Position numbers and translations under genes: made by a program. From Prinia subflava (Eukaryota; Chordata; Aves; Passeriformes; Cisticolidae), in contig NC_086258.1 of the NCBI RefSeq assembly GCF_021018805.1, forward strand, positions 22,086,692-22,150,691: a stretch of 64,000 nucleotides of DNA, written 5' to 3'. Positions 24,051 through 37,200 of the stretch are shown here, piece by piece. Each line of letters begins with the position of its first letter. The first letter of the stretch is position 1. The notes under the pieces were generated by a model. It worked only from the letters and a program-made list of their open reading frames with translations. It was not told the origin of the DNA and did no database searches.

Positions 24051-26837
24051 CCCTCATCTCCCGCTGTGTGCGGAGCTCTCGCCTGCCTGAGAAGCACACC
24101 GAGGCTGAAGTTCTTCTTGAAAATCGCAGCTTTCTCCCCGCACTGCCCCATGTTCTACAAAGGCTTCCTCCAGCTGCTCCCTCCCTCACTCTGGGTTTCT
24201 ATCTTTGGCTCCTGTGTGAGGTGGAGGGGAGGCAGTAAAATCTTACAAACAAACAGCTGAAACCCAAGGTTTTCTCCTGTAATCTAAGAAAAACAGTTTC
24301 GCTGGAGGGGCAGGTACCAGCGTGTGCTGCTGCGCCTGGCACAGCTCCGTACCCAGCTCTTCCTCTGCAGGGAGGATGCATCTCTCAAAGCTCCTGTCCT
24401 GCACCTTTGGAGGATGAGCTGGAGGAGGCAGAAAGCTGAGGTGGAGCTCGAAGGTGTTGATGACCTTTCTGGGGAGCTTGTGTGAGGATCTTACCTTGAA
24501 AAAAGCTCTGGGTAGGATCCCTTTGCTTTAAACCAAAATAAATGATTTTTCCTTCTGGTGCAGCATCAGCCCAAGCTCCTGTTTCCTTCAGCCTTGTCAG
24601 GCTTCTTGTTCTGGCCCTGCCGGTGCCCAGAGCCCTCCTGCAGCATCGATCCAGGTGCTGAGCCGTGTCCTGGCACCAACCCAGGCAGGGCATCCTTGTC
24701 CCTGCAGCCACTGCCGCCGGACGTGAGCAGTGCGCTCAGAGCTGCTCCCGAGGCCCAGGGGCTCTGGTTTTCCTCTCCTGTTTCCTGCCCGGGATGCTCA
24801 GGCTCAGAACAATCGGGCAGGAAAGGGCGTTGTCCTGCCCCGAGGGTACCCGCGGGCTTTCCCCAGTGCCCTGGAGAGGTGGCTGCTTCCCTGCTGCAGG
24901 ATTCCCTCTGGAAAGGTCTTTGGCAGGTCCTTTCCTGCCTCGGGCATCGCAGGGAGATGCCGCAGGGATTTGCCGTGGGAGGGGAGATCTCAGCTGGCTC
25001 CGTGTGTGCCGGGGTTTGCTGTGCTGCAGAGTGGATTTTGGAGCATTTGCTGCCTGCGGTGGAGCCCCCCAGGCTCCGGGGTGTGCTCTGCTGGTGGGTG
25101 AGGGGTGTCCTGCAGGGAGGCTCTGATCCTCTTCACTCCTGAATTTTGGATCTTTGAGCTCTTCCTCCGTTCTCATCTCCTGGGGGCTGTCCTGGGCTCC
25201 ACCACTGCAGAAGCAGCTCAGGGAAGTTACTGAGTGTTGAAGATGGGACTCAATATGAGAAAAGGGATTTTCCTTGCTGGAAAGGCTGCTGTGTGCCCTG
25301 TCCCTGCCATTCCAGGGCTGCTGATGTCACCTTGTCTGCCGAGGGACCTTCTGCTGCAAGGTGTGGAGCAGGTCCTGAGTGGCAGAAAGGCCCTGGCAGG
25401 GAAAGGTGCCAGGGCACTGAAGGCCCAGTGGACCCAGGGGGTCCCAGCTGAGTGGGAATTCCCTGCCAGAGAGCTGGGACACCCCAAGGGCTTCCCATAA
25501 CCTCTGGTGGCTTCACAGCTCAGCAGGAAAAGACTTTTTTTGTTGGTAAATTTTTTCATACTGTTTTAAAACTTTTTTTTTTTTTTTAAACTTTTACAAA
25601 CTTTTTGCCTCAAGCAGAACAAGGGAAAATCTAAACCAGTGGACAGCAAGTTCCCACTTCCCACCAAGAAAGTAAATGTTTACCAGTGTGGTGTTAATTA
25701 ACAGAAAAATTTGCCTGTTCATATTTACCCACAGAGATGAATGAAGCAATCTTGGACTGAAATTCCCCAAGGATCTGGCACCTATGCAAGGACAGTTTCC
25801 CAAATAATCTTAGGATACTTTGCAAGCTGAGCTTTGGTGTGCTGAGCCTTTTCTCACTCACTTTAATCAGTGCTTTTTTAGAAAGTCATTAGTTAGAAAG
25901 TTATTTTAAATTAATTATTATAAATTGCCCTTTTGGACACTCACACCTCCAGAGAGGATGGGTTCGACCTTGTCCTGAGTCCTGACAATGGGAATTGTTG
26001 AGCATCTCTTGAAAATGGGACAAAACCTTGAGGCAAATGGGTTTCTCTTGGGGCTCTTAAACCCAGATGCTGTCCCTGCAGTGTGGAGAGGGCTGTGCCA
26101 TCACTGGGGTGGTGTCACATGGAGGTGCTCAACACCCTCATAAAAAGCAAAGCATTTTCCAAACCCTTGACCTCAGCACTTGTTTTTCTTGGTATTCTTG
26201 AGATGCTTAACAGGGCTCCTGAAAGTCAGATTACGTTCTCCAGAACTGTCCCCTGCCCTTTCATCATGCTCAGTGTGGGTGGGTGGCAAGGAGAGGACAG
26301 CTGAGGGAAGACACAGCAGAAAAGGCTGCAAAGTTTCTGCTCTGGATGAAGCGAGGCCTTTCCCATGGAAAATGCTTCCCTAAGCACTGCCCTGGGAGAG
26401 GAGGTTTAGATTCATGTGTGGTCCATGCCACAGCAGGAAAAAAACACCCCAAGAGTGCACTCTGTGGTTTGAAAGTTATTGCAATATCTTGGGGGTATTT
26501 TATTTTAAATTTTCTGCCTGTTGTGTGCTAAGACACGAGGGAAGGGATGTGGGGCTGGTGTGGGGTGAGGAGCCCGTTCCCCTCTGAGGACTAAGCTGTT
26601 TTTTGAGCTGGGTGTTGCAAAGGTGTCTGTGAGTCACTCTGGGCTCTTACTCACTGCCTTCTCCTGCCATGACCGAGGTGCTGGGCTGATTTCTCTGCTC
26701 CTTCCTGTGGCACTGCAGAGTTCCTCGGCTCCGGGCACAGGTAGAAGTTCTGCTGCAGAGCCCAGTTCCAGGCCTTGGCAGCGGCACAGAGAGGAGGAGC
26801 TGTGAGCCTCTCTGGGCTGAAGGAGAGCGTGGGCACT

Positions 26838-27262
26838 GGGCAGGTCAGTGATGCCCAGGGTGTGTTTGCTCCCACCTCTGGGGCAGGTCAGTGATGCCCA
26901 GGGTGTGTTTGCTCCCACCTCTGGGGCAGGTCAGTGGTGCTCGGGGTGTGTTTGCTTCCAGCTCAGGGCAGGTCAGTGGTGCTCGGGGTGCGTTTGCTTC
27001 CAGCTCAGGGCAGGTCAGTGGTGCTCGGGGTGCGTTTGCTTCCAGCTCAGGGCAGGTCAGTGGTGCTCGGGGTGTGTTTGCTTCCAGCTCAGGGCAGGTC
27101 AGTGGTGCTCGGGGTGTGTTTGCTTCCAGCTCAGGGCAGGTCAGTGGTGCTCGGGGTGTGTTTGCTTCCAGCTCAGGGCAGGTCAGTGATGCTCAGGGTG
27201 TGTTTGCTCCCACCTCTGGGGCAGGTCAGTGGTGCTCAGGGTGTGTTTGCTTCCAGCTCAGG
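26838..27262. repeat. 42-43-bp minisatellite, 10 units
   Basis: Each unit begins GGGCAGGTCAGTG. Starts are at 26838, 26881, 26924, 26966, 27008, 27050, 27092, 27134, 27176 and 27219. Two unit types differ in the second half (GCTCCCACCTCTG versus GCTTCCAGCTCA); the first type lies at the two ends of the array. Confidence 0.95.
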
Positions 27263-28166
27263 GGAGCTGCTGGTGGGCTCTCTCCAGCTCAGGGGCAGGG
27301 CTGGAGCTGACTCCCCATGTTCCCAGGGAGCTCCAGGAGGCAGGCGTGGCTTTCCTGAGCCCTTCTGGGGGAGCTGCTGGCAATGAGGTGTGGGTGGAGG
27401 TGGCCGTGCTGCAGGCAAGGAAGGCAGTGGAGCCTCTGCCAAGGTCACAGTGGCTCGAGGGCAGGGCTGGGTGGGGCTGTGATGGGCACAGCCATGGCTG
27501 GGAACTGGCACCAAATGCTGGCCAGATGGGCAGAGAAGGGAGCGCTTTAGGATATCTATGGGAATTATGTGGGTGTGTGGCATGGATGAAGCAAAGGCCG
27601 CCTTGCAGGTGGTTTTGTAACATTGGCAGCTTTTATTTCTCCTTACTTGATTGTTTTTGTGCATTTGTGTTGCCTCTAAACAAGAGGCAAAGCATGTGTG
27701 GGATGGACCCATGGGTGTGCTTTGGGAGGGGGGGACACGTGCCTAGGGTCCCTCTGGGTGGCAGGGGAGAAGGGAATGTCCTGGTCACCTCTGATTGCTC
27801 AGGGAACATGGGAGCAGTGCCCCTGCGAATGGATATGGAGTGGGTGGGATAAAACCTTCCTCCCCAGCACAGTCTCTGGCAGCCAAGGTTCAGGTTGCAC
27901 CCTGGGCCCTGGAGGAGAGATGGGATGTGACAACAGCCACAATTTCACAATGTCCTCACGTGCTGGGCTCACGTCCCCTTGGTGTTTTCCACCATTGCCA
28001 CAGGGGCACATGGAGCTTTCCTTCCCGTTGGCTGTTGGCAGCAAGGGGACAGCTCTGCAGCCTTCCCTGGCCGCTTGGTGTGGGTTTGTGGCCATTGCCA
28101 GAGAACACTGGAGCCATCAAGGGTAATCCCTTATTAACTGTCCTCCTCCTTTCCTCTTTAATTCAG

Positions 28167-28179
28167 GAGATGAATTAAA
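28167..28179 (+). other. PIK3R5: PIK3R5 5' UTR segment in the start-codon exon, with mini-uORF
   Basis: Between the acceptor and the start codon are 13 bases. They include ATG-AAT-TAA (28170-28178), a two-residue ORF whose stop lies one base before the p101 ATG at 28180. The rest of the 5' UTR must lie on an upstream noncoding exon. Confidence 0.7.
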
Positions 28180-28276
28180 ATGCAGCACACCACGTGCACA
28201 GAGGACAGGATCTACCATGCGCTGGAAAGGTGTCTCCACGGGCTCAGCAGGGACGCTGTGTCCAGCAGATGGGCTG
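28180..28276 (+). CDS. PIK3R5: PIK3R5 coding exon 1
   Basis: Codes residues 1-32 plus one base of codon 33. The exon probably begins at 28167, after a pyrimidine-rich acceptor ending in ATTCAG, so it carries 13 nt of 5' UTR. The donor is G|GTAGGT. The peptide starts [18 protein letters not shown] and matches the p101 N-terminus. The 13-nt leader holds an ATG-AAT-TAA mini-ORF. Confidence 0.93.
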
Positions 28277-31200
28277 GTAGGTGACCTGTTACCCATGGGC
28301 TTCTCTGTGATCCACCTGGGCCCCTGGTGGGGTCTCACCCAGGACTCTCTGGGTTAGAGGGAACTGCTGGTGCTGCTGGAGGCCTTTTCCCTTCCAGTGG
28401 TCAGCCAGCAGTAGTGTCCAGCCTGGCCAGTCCTGCTAGACATTTTGCTGGAATAGGAAGATGTCCCCAGGACCCTGAGCAGGTCACGCCAGGTCTGACT
28501 CGTGTTAGGACTCAGCAGGGCAGTCGTGCGTGTTGCCAGCCATCCCTGAGTGAGCTGGGGAGAGGAGAAGGCTTTGTTCAGCACAAGGAAAGGCTCCTTT
28601 GTGCAATCAGCCAGCCCTGCCGCGGTGCTCACGGCCCCCAGGGCAGGGCTGTGATCTGTGCTGCATTGTCACACACAGCTCAGAGATGTTTGTTATCATT
28701 TAACCCTGGCTCAGATACCGTGGTGGTCATAAAGAGCTGAGTCTTGCTCAGGGGGCTGTGAAGGGATTGGGGCTGACATGGAGAGAGCAGAGCAAAAATA
28801 ATTTCTAAATGTCATTTTGAGCTTTCTGCCTCACAGCTGTGTCTGTGAGCTGGGATTAAATCACTGCCAAACCCTCCTGTGGATGAAAGAATCTGGAGGC
28901 TGTCAGATTTTGATTCCTTTTAGTCTGTGCCGTGCTTTCTACCCTTCCTGCTTTTCTTTTCCCCGACAAGATCAACAAAGAGATGCATCAGGATCCTACC
29001 TGCCCAATCCCAGAGGAATTCCTGTGCCATCCCCTCACAGCCACTGGAGCGATGCCACTTCCATGCTGTAACATCACCTGGGGGCTTGGTTAGGGCGGCT
29101 CTGCCCAAGGTTCCTGTGCCCTATTCTTTTGCCCTGCTCTGGGAAGCAGGCCCTGAAGTGTGACCCACATTGCCGATTCCTGGAAGCGTGACCTCGTGCT
29201 TGGCACGGTGACAGCGCGTGGCCAGAGGAGCCCCTGCATGCCCAGAGCTCACCTCTCCTGTAATTACCATCAATCAGTTCCCGTGTCACTCACAGCTCTA
29301 ATCCCAGCCCCTCGGCGCTGCTCTTTGGGTTGGGGGAGCCTTTAAACAACGACTCTATCACTTTTCCAGCTCATTAGCAAAGATTGGGGTGTGCAGGGCA
29401 GGGGTCGGGGCTGGGGGCTGTGCTGGGGGCAGCTGTGCTGAGTCCCTGGAGCCCCATCCCCAGTGATTGCCCCTGGCTCCCAGGCCCCTTCCTGTGGCTC
29501 TCTGGGCTTTGGCAGAAGGACCTGACATTCCTGGGAGGATTTTGGCCGTTTTGACCTCAAAAATCTCCCTCTTATCCAAAGGATTTGTGCTCTGCCAGGA
29601 ATCTCCGCTGTGCCCTGGTGGCTTTGCTGTGCCCCAGCCCTGGTGCTGCTGCTGAGGACCCCCAGGACCCCCCCAGGACCCTCGTGGAGGTGCCCCTGTG
29701 CTGGACATCCATACCCACCCTCCGTGCCTCAGCAGCTGCAGGCTGGGTTGCTGCACTTCCCAAGGGATGCTGTGGCTGCCAGGCTTGGGCTGTGCCTGTC
29801 CTTGGGTACCTCCAGCCTCCCTGTAGCAGCTGCCCCGAGCTGCCCTTCCTTGGGGCAGTCCTTGGCAGAAAACACCTCCCTCTGCTGAGGAGATGGTGGC
29901 AGCGGTTCTGGGGGAGGAGGAAACGGAGTCTTCTGCTTTCCACCCCGGGGCTGTGTCACTCCTGACAGCACAGGAGCCGTGCCCAGCGCCGTGGGTGAGG
30001 GCAGCTTGCAAGGTGCCATTTCTGCTGCTGCATTTCCGACTTGGCGGTTTCCCCCTCTGAGGGGAAATGCCACCCTCTGAGGCCAGGAAGGAGCTGCTCC
30101 GGGAGGAGGAGGAGGAAGAGGGCATCTTGGGGCACTTCTCAGAAAAGCAGTGGCAAAGCCTCATCCTTCTGAGGCTGCCCAGCACTGCTGTGCCTGGTCT
30201 TGGCACCTTTGGTGCTGATAATGATCAAAGCCGAGCCCAGGCTCCCTGAGCAGCCCCTGCCCAGCACCTGCTGCCTGCTCAGGGCTTTGCTGTGCTCTTC
30301 TCCCAGAGGGAGGAATTCCTTTGGCTCTGCAGAGGCTTTGCTGGGGGCTTTGCCCTCCCAAAATGAGGTTTTTCTGTGGGTCACTGTCATGCTGAGTTTA
30401 GTTGACTCACACTCTATGGGATGCTGGGATAAGCCCAGCTTAGTCCTGCCTTTGCCCCAGCTGGGGACAGCGTGTTCCTGGGGCTGCCTGTGCTGCTGGC
30501 AGATAAACCTGACTCATTCTTTGTTTAACGAAGAAACAACTGGCCCTGGTTTAGTGGACCAAAGCAAAAGGATGAGCACGAGGGTGGGGGGATGGCAGCA
30601 GCTCCTCAGCTGTGCTGCTCCCACTGCCCTGCTGGGGGGTCTCCTGGGCCTCTTGGGGCAAATTCCTTGGATTTAGGGACCGGAAGGTGAAGTTCTGGTT
30701 TGTGCTGTTTGTACAAGGTGCATCTTTATTGGTGGTCTTGGCTCCTCCAGAGCCATGAACTGCTCTCCTCTCTGCTCCCCACACTTCCCCCAGCTCTCAT
30801 GGATCCTGCTCCCCCCAGCCATGCTCTCAGCGGTGAAAAGGATCCTGGAATGGTTTGGGTTGGGGGGACCTCAGATCCCACCCAGTGCCACCCTTGCCAG
30901 GGCAGGGACACCTCCCACTGTCCCAGGCTGCTCCAAGCCCTGTCCAGCCCGGCCTTGGGCACTGCCAGGGACCAGGGGCAGCCACAGCTGCTCTGGGCAC
31001 CCTGTGCCAGGGCCTGCCCACCCTCATAGGGAGGATTTTTTTTCTCAATATCCCATCTAAACCTACCTTCCTTCAGCTTCCCCCTTTTCCTGTCACTCCA
31101 TGTCATTGTCCCAAGTCCCTCTCCAGCTCTCTTTGTAGTCACTGGAAAGGGCTCTAAGATAAATCCTCCTCCCAGCTGGAGCAGGATGAGTTTTTCAAGA

Positions 31201-34200
31201 CACCACATGAGTCCAGCAGCTCTTTAATGAGGTCAGCAAAGCTCCCAGCAGCTCTGACCACTCCTGCTGGGCCAGTTCTTGGCTCCCTGCCAGGTGCTGG
31301 GGCTTTCCCTAGAGGGTGCAGCAGCCTGGGACAATATTAATTTATTTGGACAATCTGCTGGAGCCATCCCATGGCTTTGTGCCCTCGTGCTGTCCTAAGG
31401 AAGAGACTCAAAGGAAAATTGGAGCAACTGAATTCCTGAATTGGTGTGGCTGCTCCCTCACTGACCAAGATATCCCAGGTTCTTGCTGGATGGCAGCAGA
31501 GGAAAATTAAGAATTGCATCTGTAATTACCAGTGAGTGCATCTTAGCTGCTTGGAAAGTCTCCAGTGGGATCTTTCTTCACTGGAAAATGTTGATTCATT
31601 GAAAGTAAAAAGTTGTGTGGCAGCAAGGGGCTTTCCCTGCTGATTCAGCTGCAAGCCTGGCACAAAGCCACAGCAAGTGTCCCACTGAGCAAATGCTTGT
31701 CCACGCTGGGAGATGGGTGTAGCTTTGCAACCTCAGCGTTGGTTTTTACTGTCTTGCTGTTGGCCATGGCCCAGGTCTCTGCAGTGGCTTCAATTCACCT
31801 GGATGGTGTGTAAAGGTGTTGATGTGGCATTTCTGTGTGTCTGGTGAGTTTGTAGCCTCTGCAGCTGAAAGAGCCTTTGAGGGAGAGGCAGGGTGACCTG
31901 AAGGTTTGTGCTGTGTCCCCTGCCAGCTCCTGGCATTGTCCCCTCCTGGCTCCAGAATGACAACCAACCCCCTGCATCAGTGTTTATGTCCTGTGCTACT
32001 TCTAATGAGAGTGATACCCAGCTGGATTTATATTTTCCTCTCTGATCTTTAGCCCCTCTTCTCTGCAGAGAGAAACGCTCTGTTTCTCTTGGCCGTGCCT
32101 TTGGGCTGAGCCTGGCAGAGCTGCAGTGCCCCCTGAGCTGTGCCTGGGCTGAGGCCGTGCTGGGTGTGTGTCCTGCATCTTCCCCTGCTGGAACAATCCG
32201 TGCCAAAGCAGCGCCGGGAGCTGCGGGCACGGACCCTGCCCGGATACTGTGAGGCTGTTCGCTTGAAATTCCCCACAGGGCTGTGTGCGGAGAGGAGGAG
32301 GAGGAGGAAGGGTAGAGGAGCTGCTGCTCCTCCTGGGGCGGTGGATCCCAGCGAGCTGCATGTCTCCCCTGGGATGCGGGCCGGGATGGAAGGAGGCTCC
32401 TGGCAGCCTTCACACATTGGAGTGTTTCCTCCAGGAGCAGCTGAGAGCTGGCCCTGACTGCCAAGGAGAGCCATGGCCTTGGGAAACACCTTGGCCATTG
32501 TCACCAGGCGGCTCCCTGCAGCCCCCAGATGTCTGGGGAAGGGGCTGGGGCCCCTCCATCCCTCTGCGTGGCAATGTCCCTCTCTCTTTTGGTGGGGTTT
32601 TGATACATCCAATGAAAATTGGAGGGTGCTAAGAGATGAATTGGGTGTTGGGCAGGCTTGGCAGCAAGGCTGATGCTGCTGCCTTGGGGCATCTGCAGGT
32701 GTGAAGAGCTGCAGGGGTTGGGCTCCTGCCTGACAGGCAGCTGCGTTTGGAGGGATTTGGGAGTTTAGAGCTGGGATAACAGCCAGGGGTGGCCCGGGAG
32801 AGGCGCACACTGCTGGGTTAGCTCAGCAGGAGGAAGCTGGGTCCCACCCCTGCCCAGTGCATCCCTTTGGTCTCTGTGCACACCTGGCAGCGCTGGCATC
32901 TTGGGTACTCACCTGGCACCTAGGGCAGAGGCTTCCATCCCAGCTGGGTGTGACAGGCTGAGAATGTGCAGGTGCTCAGGTGCCCTGTGGTGTCCCTGAG
33001 ATAAACACCAGTGTTTGAGGCTAGATCTGGCTCCAGGGAGGATGTGAGGTTTGTTCTTCTGCCCTGATCTGATGCCTGTGGTCAGCACCTTCCCCTTGAA
33101 CCCCTCCCATTGTTCATCCCCCTCTGACCTTCGTGAGCAGGGCTGAGGGTGCCAATGCTGCTGGGAGTGACTGTGGGACCATGAGTGGCCGTGGGGCTCT
33201 GTCCCACAGCTGGCCTGGGAGTGACCGTGACCCTGTGAATGACCCCAGGGCAGTGAGTGACTGTGGCCCTGTGAATGACCCCAGGACAGTGAGTGACTGC
33301 GGCCCTGTGAATGACCCCAGGGCAGTGAGTGACTGTGGCCCTGTGAATGACCCCAGGACAGTGAGTGACTGTGGCCCTGTGAATGACCCCAGGGCAGTGA
33401 GTGACTGTGGCCCTGTGAATGACCCCAGGGCAGTGAGTGACTGTGGCCCTGTGAATGACCCCGGGGCAGTGAGTGACTGTGGCCCTGTGAATGACCCCAG
33501 GGCAGTGAGTGACTGTGGCCCTGTGAATGACCCCAGGGCAGTGAGTGACTGTGGCCCTGTGAATGACCCCAGGGCAGTGAGTGACCGTGACCCTGTGAAT
33601 GACCCCAGGACCAGTGATTGACCGTGGGGCTGTGAATGACCATGGGGCAGTGAGTGACCTTGGCTCTGTGTCCCCACAGCCGGGCTGTGCCTGAACTGCT
33701 GGAGCCTGCAGGAGCTGGTGAGCCGGGACGCCGGTAACTACCTCATCCTGGTGGAGAAGATCCTGGGCAAGACCAAGGAGGTGAGTGGGGGCTGTCAGGG
33801 GGAGCTGCAGGCTCTGAGGTGTTGGCAGCTCCGTGGCTTGCTCAGGATGGGCTTTGGCAAAGCTGGGTGGGGGATTTTGGGTCATGAGAATTTGCTGGGC
33901 ATCAGTGCTGGGGGTTAGGTGGGGCTGGGTCAGGAGGTGCAGAGCTCTGGTGGCACCAATGCTGTGTCCCACAAGGACGAGCCCATAGCCATTGTTTGGG
34001 CAGCCCTGTGGATCCCCAGGGGTGGGTTTTGATCCCCTGAAGTGCTGCTTGGTTTTGTGCAGATCCTCCAGCCTTCCCCAGCCCTTCCCTGGCCGTGTCC
34101 ATGGAGCTGCTGCTCCAAAGCAGAGCCAAAGGAAAATTTCCTGTTGTTTTTGGTGGAGACTTCACTGCAGTTCTGCCGGGTTTCCTGCGGGGCTGGTGAC

Positions 34201-37200
34201 CACAGGCAGGATTTGCAGTGCACAGCAGCCTGGCAGGTGACAGTGGGGTCACAGTGAGGGGACAAAGCAGCAGCAGGGACAATCAGATGGGCCTGCCATG
34301 GTCCCATCGTGTGCCAGGGGAACTCGAGGCTCACTGGTCAAGCAGGGTCATCCTGGACTTCAGCCAGGAAGGCCTTGGAGGAATCCCTGGATGTGGCAGG
34401 AAATGGGGATGTGTTTCCTAAATCCCCAGCACTGGGATTCATGTGAGGGGATAAATGCTGGCTTCCATTTTATGGGCAAGAGGCTGTGGAGCTGAGGGCA
34501 GTCCAGCTTATTCACGCTTGTATTCTTTCAATGACTGGAACTGCTCTGGGTGCAGAGTGCTTTGGTACAGAGGGGTTTAGATGAGGGTTTACTGCACTTT
34601 GGGCTGTGCAAGTGTCTCCTTGAGCCCTCAGTGAGCATTCTGCTGGCTATTCCCTGGAATAAAGGCTAGGGTTCCACCCCCTGGATTCCATCCCCTGGAT
34701 TTCAGTGTCCTGCCCATCCTCCCAAGATACCTGCAGTGGCTGGGCTGCCTGCTCTGAGCCACTTGCATGGAATTTCAAGCATCAGTACCCTCAGTGGGGT
34801 GGGTCACACCGGGGAGAAGACAGAAGGGGAGATTGTGCTGCTCTGCCTGTCCCACACTGTGATTGGGCTTTTGGGGTGGTTTTCCCATGGAGATAGGGAA
34901 TCTCCCGTGGTGATGGGATGGTGGGGCTGGAGTATCCCAGCACCTCCAGGGAGATTTTGGGCACTCTCCTGGCCAGCAGCTCATCCCTGTGCCCTCGGGC
35001 TGTTCCCACAGGTGCAGGAGAGGTGTGACTACGACCTGGTGACGCCCCTGGCCCTGCTCTTCTACTCGGCTGTGCTCTATGTAAGTGCTGAGGCTGCTGC
35101 ACTGATCCCAGCCCAGGGCAGGCACCAAAATCAGGATGCCTTTGACTGGAACAGCCTTCTTTCATCAGTTCACCCCAGAAAGAAAGATTCCATATGAATC
35201 CAGAGGGGTCAGGATCAAGCACCCATTGTGCAAGCTGAGAGACAAAGAAAATGGGCTTCAGGGATTTTGAAGATTTTTTTTTTTAAGGCTGGGCTAATCA
35301 GAAGGGGAGATGGACAATAAAGGGAATTTTTTTCTTTGCCCTTTATAGTTGCGCAAAATACGTGGGCAACATGAATGAAAAGGAGGAGAGCTTTCCAAGG
35401 AAATACTTTTTTTATTATTGTTATTCGCAGCACAATGCATCATTATCCTGAGGAAATCATTGCTGCCAGACCCTGCACAAGCATGGGCTGTATGGAATTC
35501 ATCTGTGTGGCTTGTGGGCTTGAAAAGGAATTTATAGTTGGGCTTGGGCGCGTGAGCACAGCTCGGGGAGGTTGGGAAGGAGCTCCTTGGAGCTGTGCCC
35601 ACAGGATCCTGTGGCCCTTCCTTGGGGGGAGATGGGATGGCACAGAGGGAACCTCTGCTTTGCTTCTCCCCCTCCCACTTCCAGCCTGAACCATGAATTT
35701 CTCACACGGCACTTGGGGTCTCTGCACCTCTGGAACCCTGTGCCTCTGTCCCCACAGGCCCCTCACTTCCCACCCGGCTCTGACCTGCTCCTGAAAGCTG
35801 CCAGTGTCTACCACAGCTTCCTGACGTGGCCCGTGCCCTACTGTGACACCTTCCGGGAGCTGCTCACCTTCATCAGCAACGAGCTCAAGGCGCCAGGTGA
35901 GCGCTGCTGCCCTGCCCCAGCCCTGCCAGCACCAAACAGGGCCCTGCCAGCACCAAACCCAGCCCTGGGCTCTGCCAGCTCCAAACCCAGCCCTGCCTTG
36001 GGGTTTGTCCCCCTGGTGCTCCTGGCTCATTCCTCCCTTGCTTCCTGAGTCCATCCCAAAGCTCAGCTTTTCCAGGGGTCAGGACCCTGCCCTCCCTCCT
36101 CCCTCAGGATGGCATTCCTGGGTGGTCCAGCACAGGGTGGGACTGGATTCCTGAGGAGGAGCCGGGTAGGGAAGTGTTTCTGGTGGTGTGCAAGGAGCAT
36201 CCCAGGCTTTCCCAGCTGTGGATCAGAGGCAATTAGCCACATGGGTAAGGATTTCCTGGCTGGTTTCAGTCTGGAGGGTCTTTTCCTCAGCAGAGCACGT
36301 GCTGGCTGCTCCCCCCAGCCTGCCCTTTATGTGAGGTGCTCAGTGGGGGGACAACAGTGGGGCCATTCATGGGCATCAGGGTGGCTGGAGCCTCCGAGCC
36401 TGCTCTTCCATGGAGATTTCCATAGGGCTGAGGGACTCCCTGGATTGTTCTTTCCAGCCCAGACACTTCTTGTGACCCAGCTCTGGGCACATGCACGAGC
36501 AGCACCAGTGCTCCTCTTAATTAAGGACTCCTTGTGGATGCCTTGTGGTTCCCAGTGGAGCAGCTCTTCCAATTATTTCTCGAAGCCTTTTTTCCTAATC
36601 TCCCTGCCTTTTGGGGGCTTTTGAAGAGCTGTTATCACACAGAGCACATTGCAGCCCATGTTTAATCCTGGGCAGGGTTTGGGAGGCCTGGGAGGGAGAT
36701 GTGGCTGTGGCTGGGGGTGTTCCCCCCCCCGCTTCAAACTGGGAAGGTGCTTTGGGGAGCCCTGGGGGATGTGAGATGCAGGGTCTCTGTCAGGGCATCG
36801 ATTCCTGTGAGATGGGAACTTGGGGATGGGATGAAAGATGCTTTTAAAGGAACAAAAAGATTGGAAAATCACCTTTTTCCCCTGCCTGGTGCAGTGGGAG
36901 CTCTGGACTGGCTGCTTTAGCCCCAGCACCAATGGCCATGGCCACCAGGCAGGGTCTGGTTGTGTCCAGCTTCATTTCAGAGCTGCAGGGTCACAGGGAC
37001 ATGGGGACACCTGTGAGGCTCCCCAGCTCCCTCCTGATCATTTCTTGCTATGCCCTGGCCAGGGCTGTGCTTTACACACCTCTGGAAAGCTCCAGATTGG
37101 GGCTTCTGCCCCATTCCTGTGCCATTCCCAGTGCCCCAGGCTGTGAGGGGAGATTTTGGCCCAAAAGCTTTCCCCTCCCACAGCAGAGAGGATTTCCTCC

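Larger units (their letters stand above)
19981..28166. other. Noncoding upstream of the PIK3R5 start exon
   Basis: Holds the TAAT cluster (20065-20155), CR1 (20690-20885), a RUNX/GATA pair (24026-24050), an AT-rich patch (25540-25930) and the 42-43-bp minisatellite. No coding exon. Probably includes the PIK3R5 5' intron. Confidence 0.55.
28277..33679 (+). other. PIK3R5: PIK3R5 intron after coding exon 1
   Basis: 5.4 kb, phase 1. Contains a TAAT/PBX-like patch near 29270, a reverse CR1 (30841-31185) and the 36-bp minisatellite at its 3' end. No other gene seen. Confidence 0.85.

Noticed and set aside
1..28166. Search for NTN1 coding exons on the minus strand
   Set aside because: NTN1 is the expected left neighbour, but no laminin-type or netrin motif was recognised in any frame.
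32812..32865. GGGTTAGCTCAGCAGG, resembling a tRNA D-arm
   Set aside because: No matching acceptor stem, anticodon arm or TTC-containing T-arm follows.
33721..33735. Internal GGTAAC within PIK3R5 coding exon 2 as an early donor
   Set aside because: Using it would remove the conserved LILVEKIL segment and break the frame; the donor at 33781 fits human p101.
33082..33972. Minus-strand frames of 187-296 residues with regular GHSQGHS / GSFTGPQ units
   Set aside because: Translation of a 36-bp minisatellite, in which all frames stay open because 36 is divisible by three.
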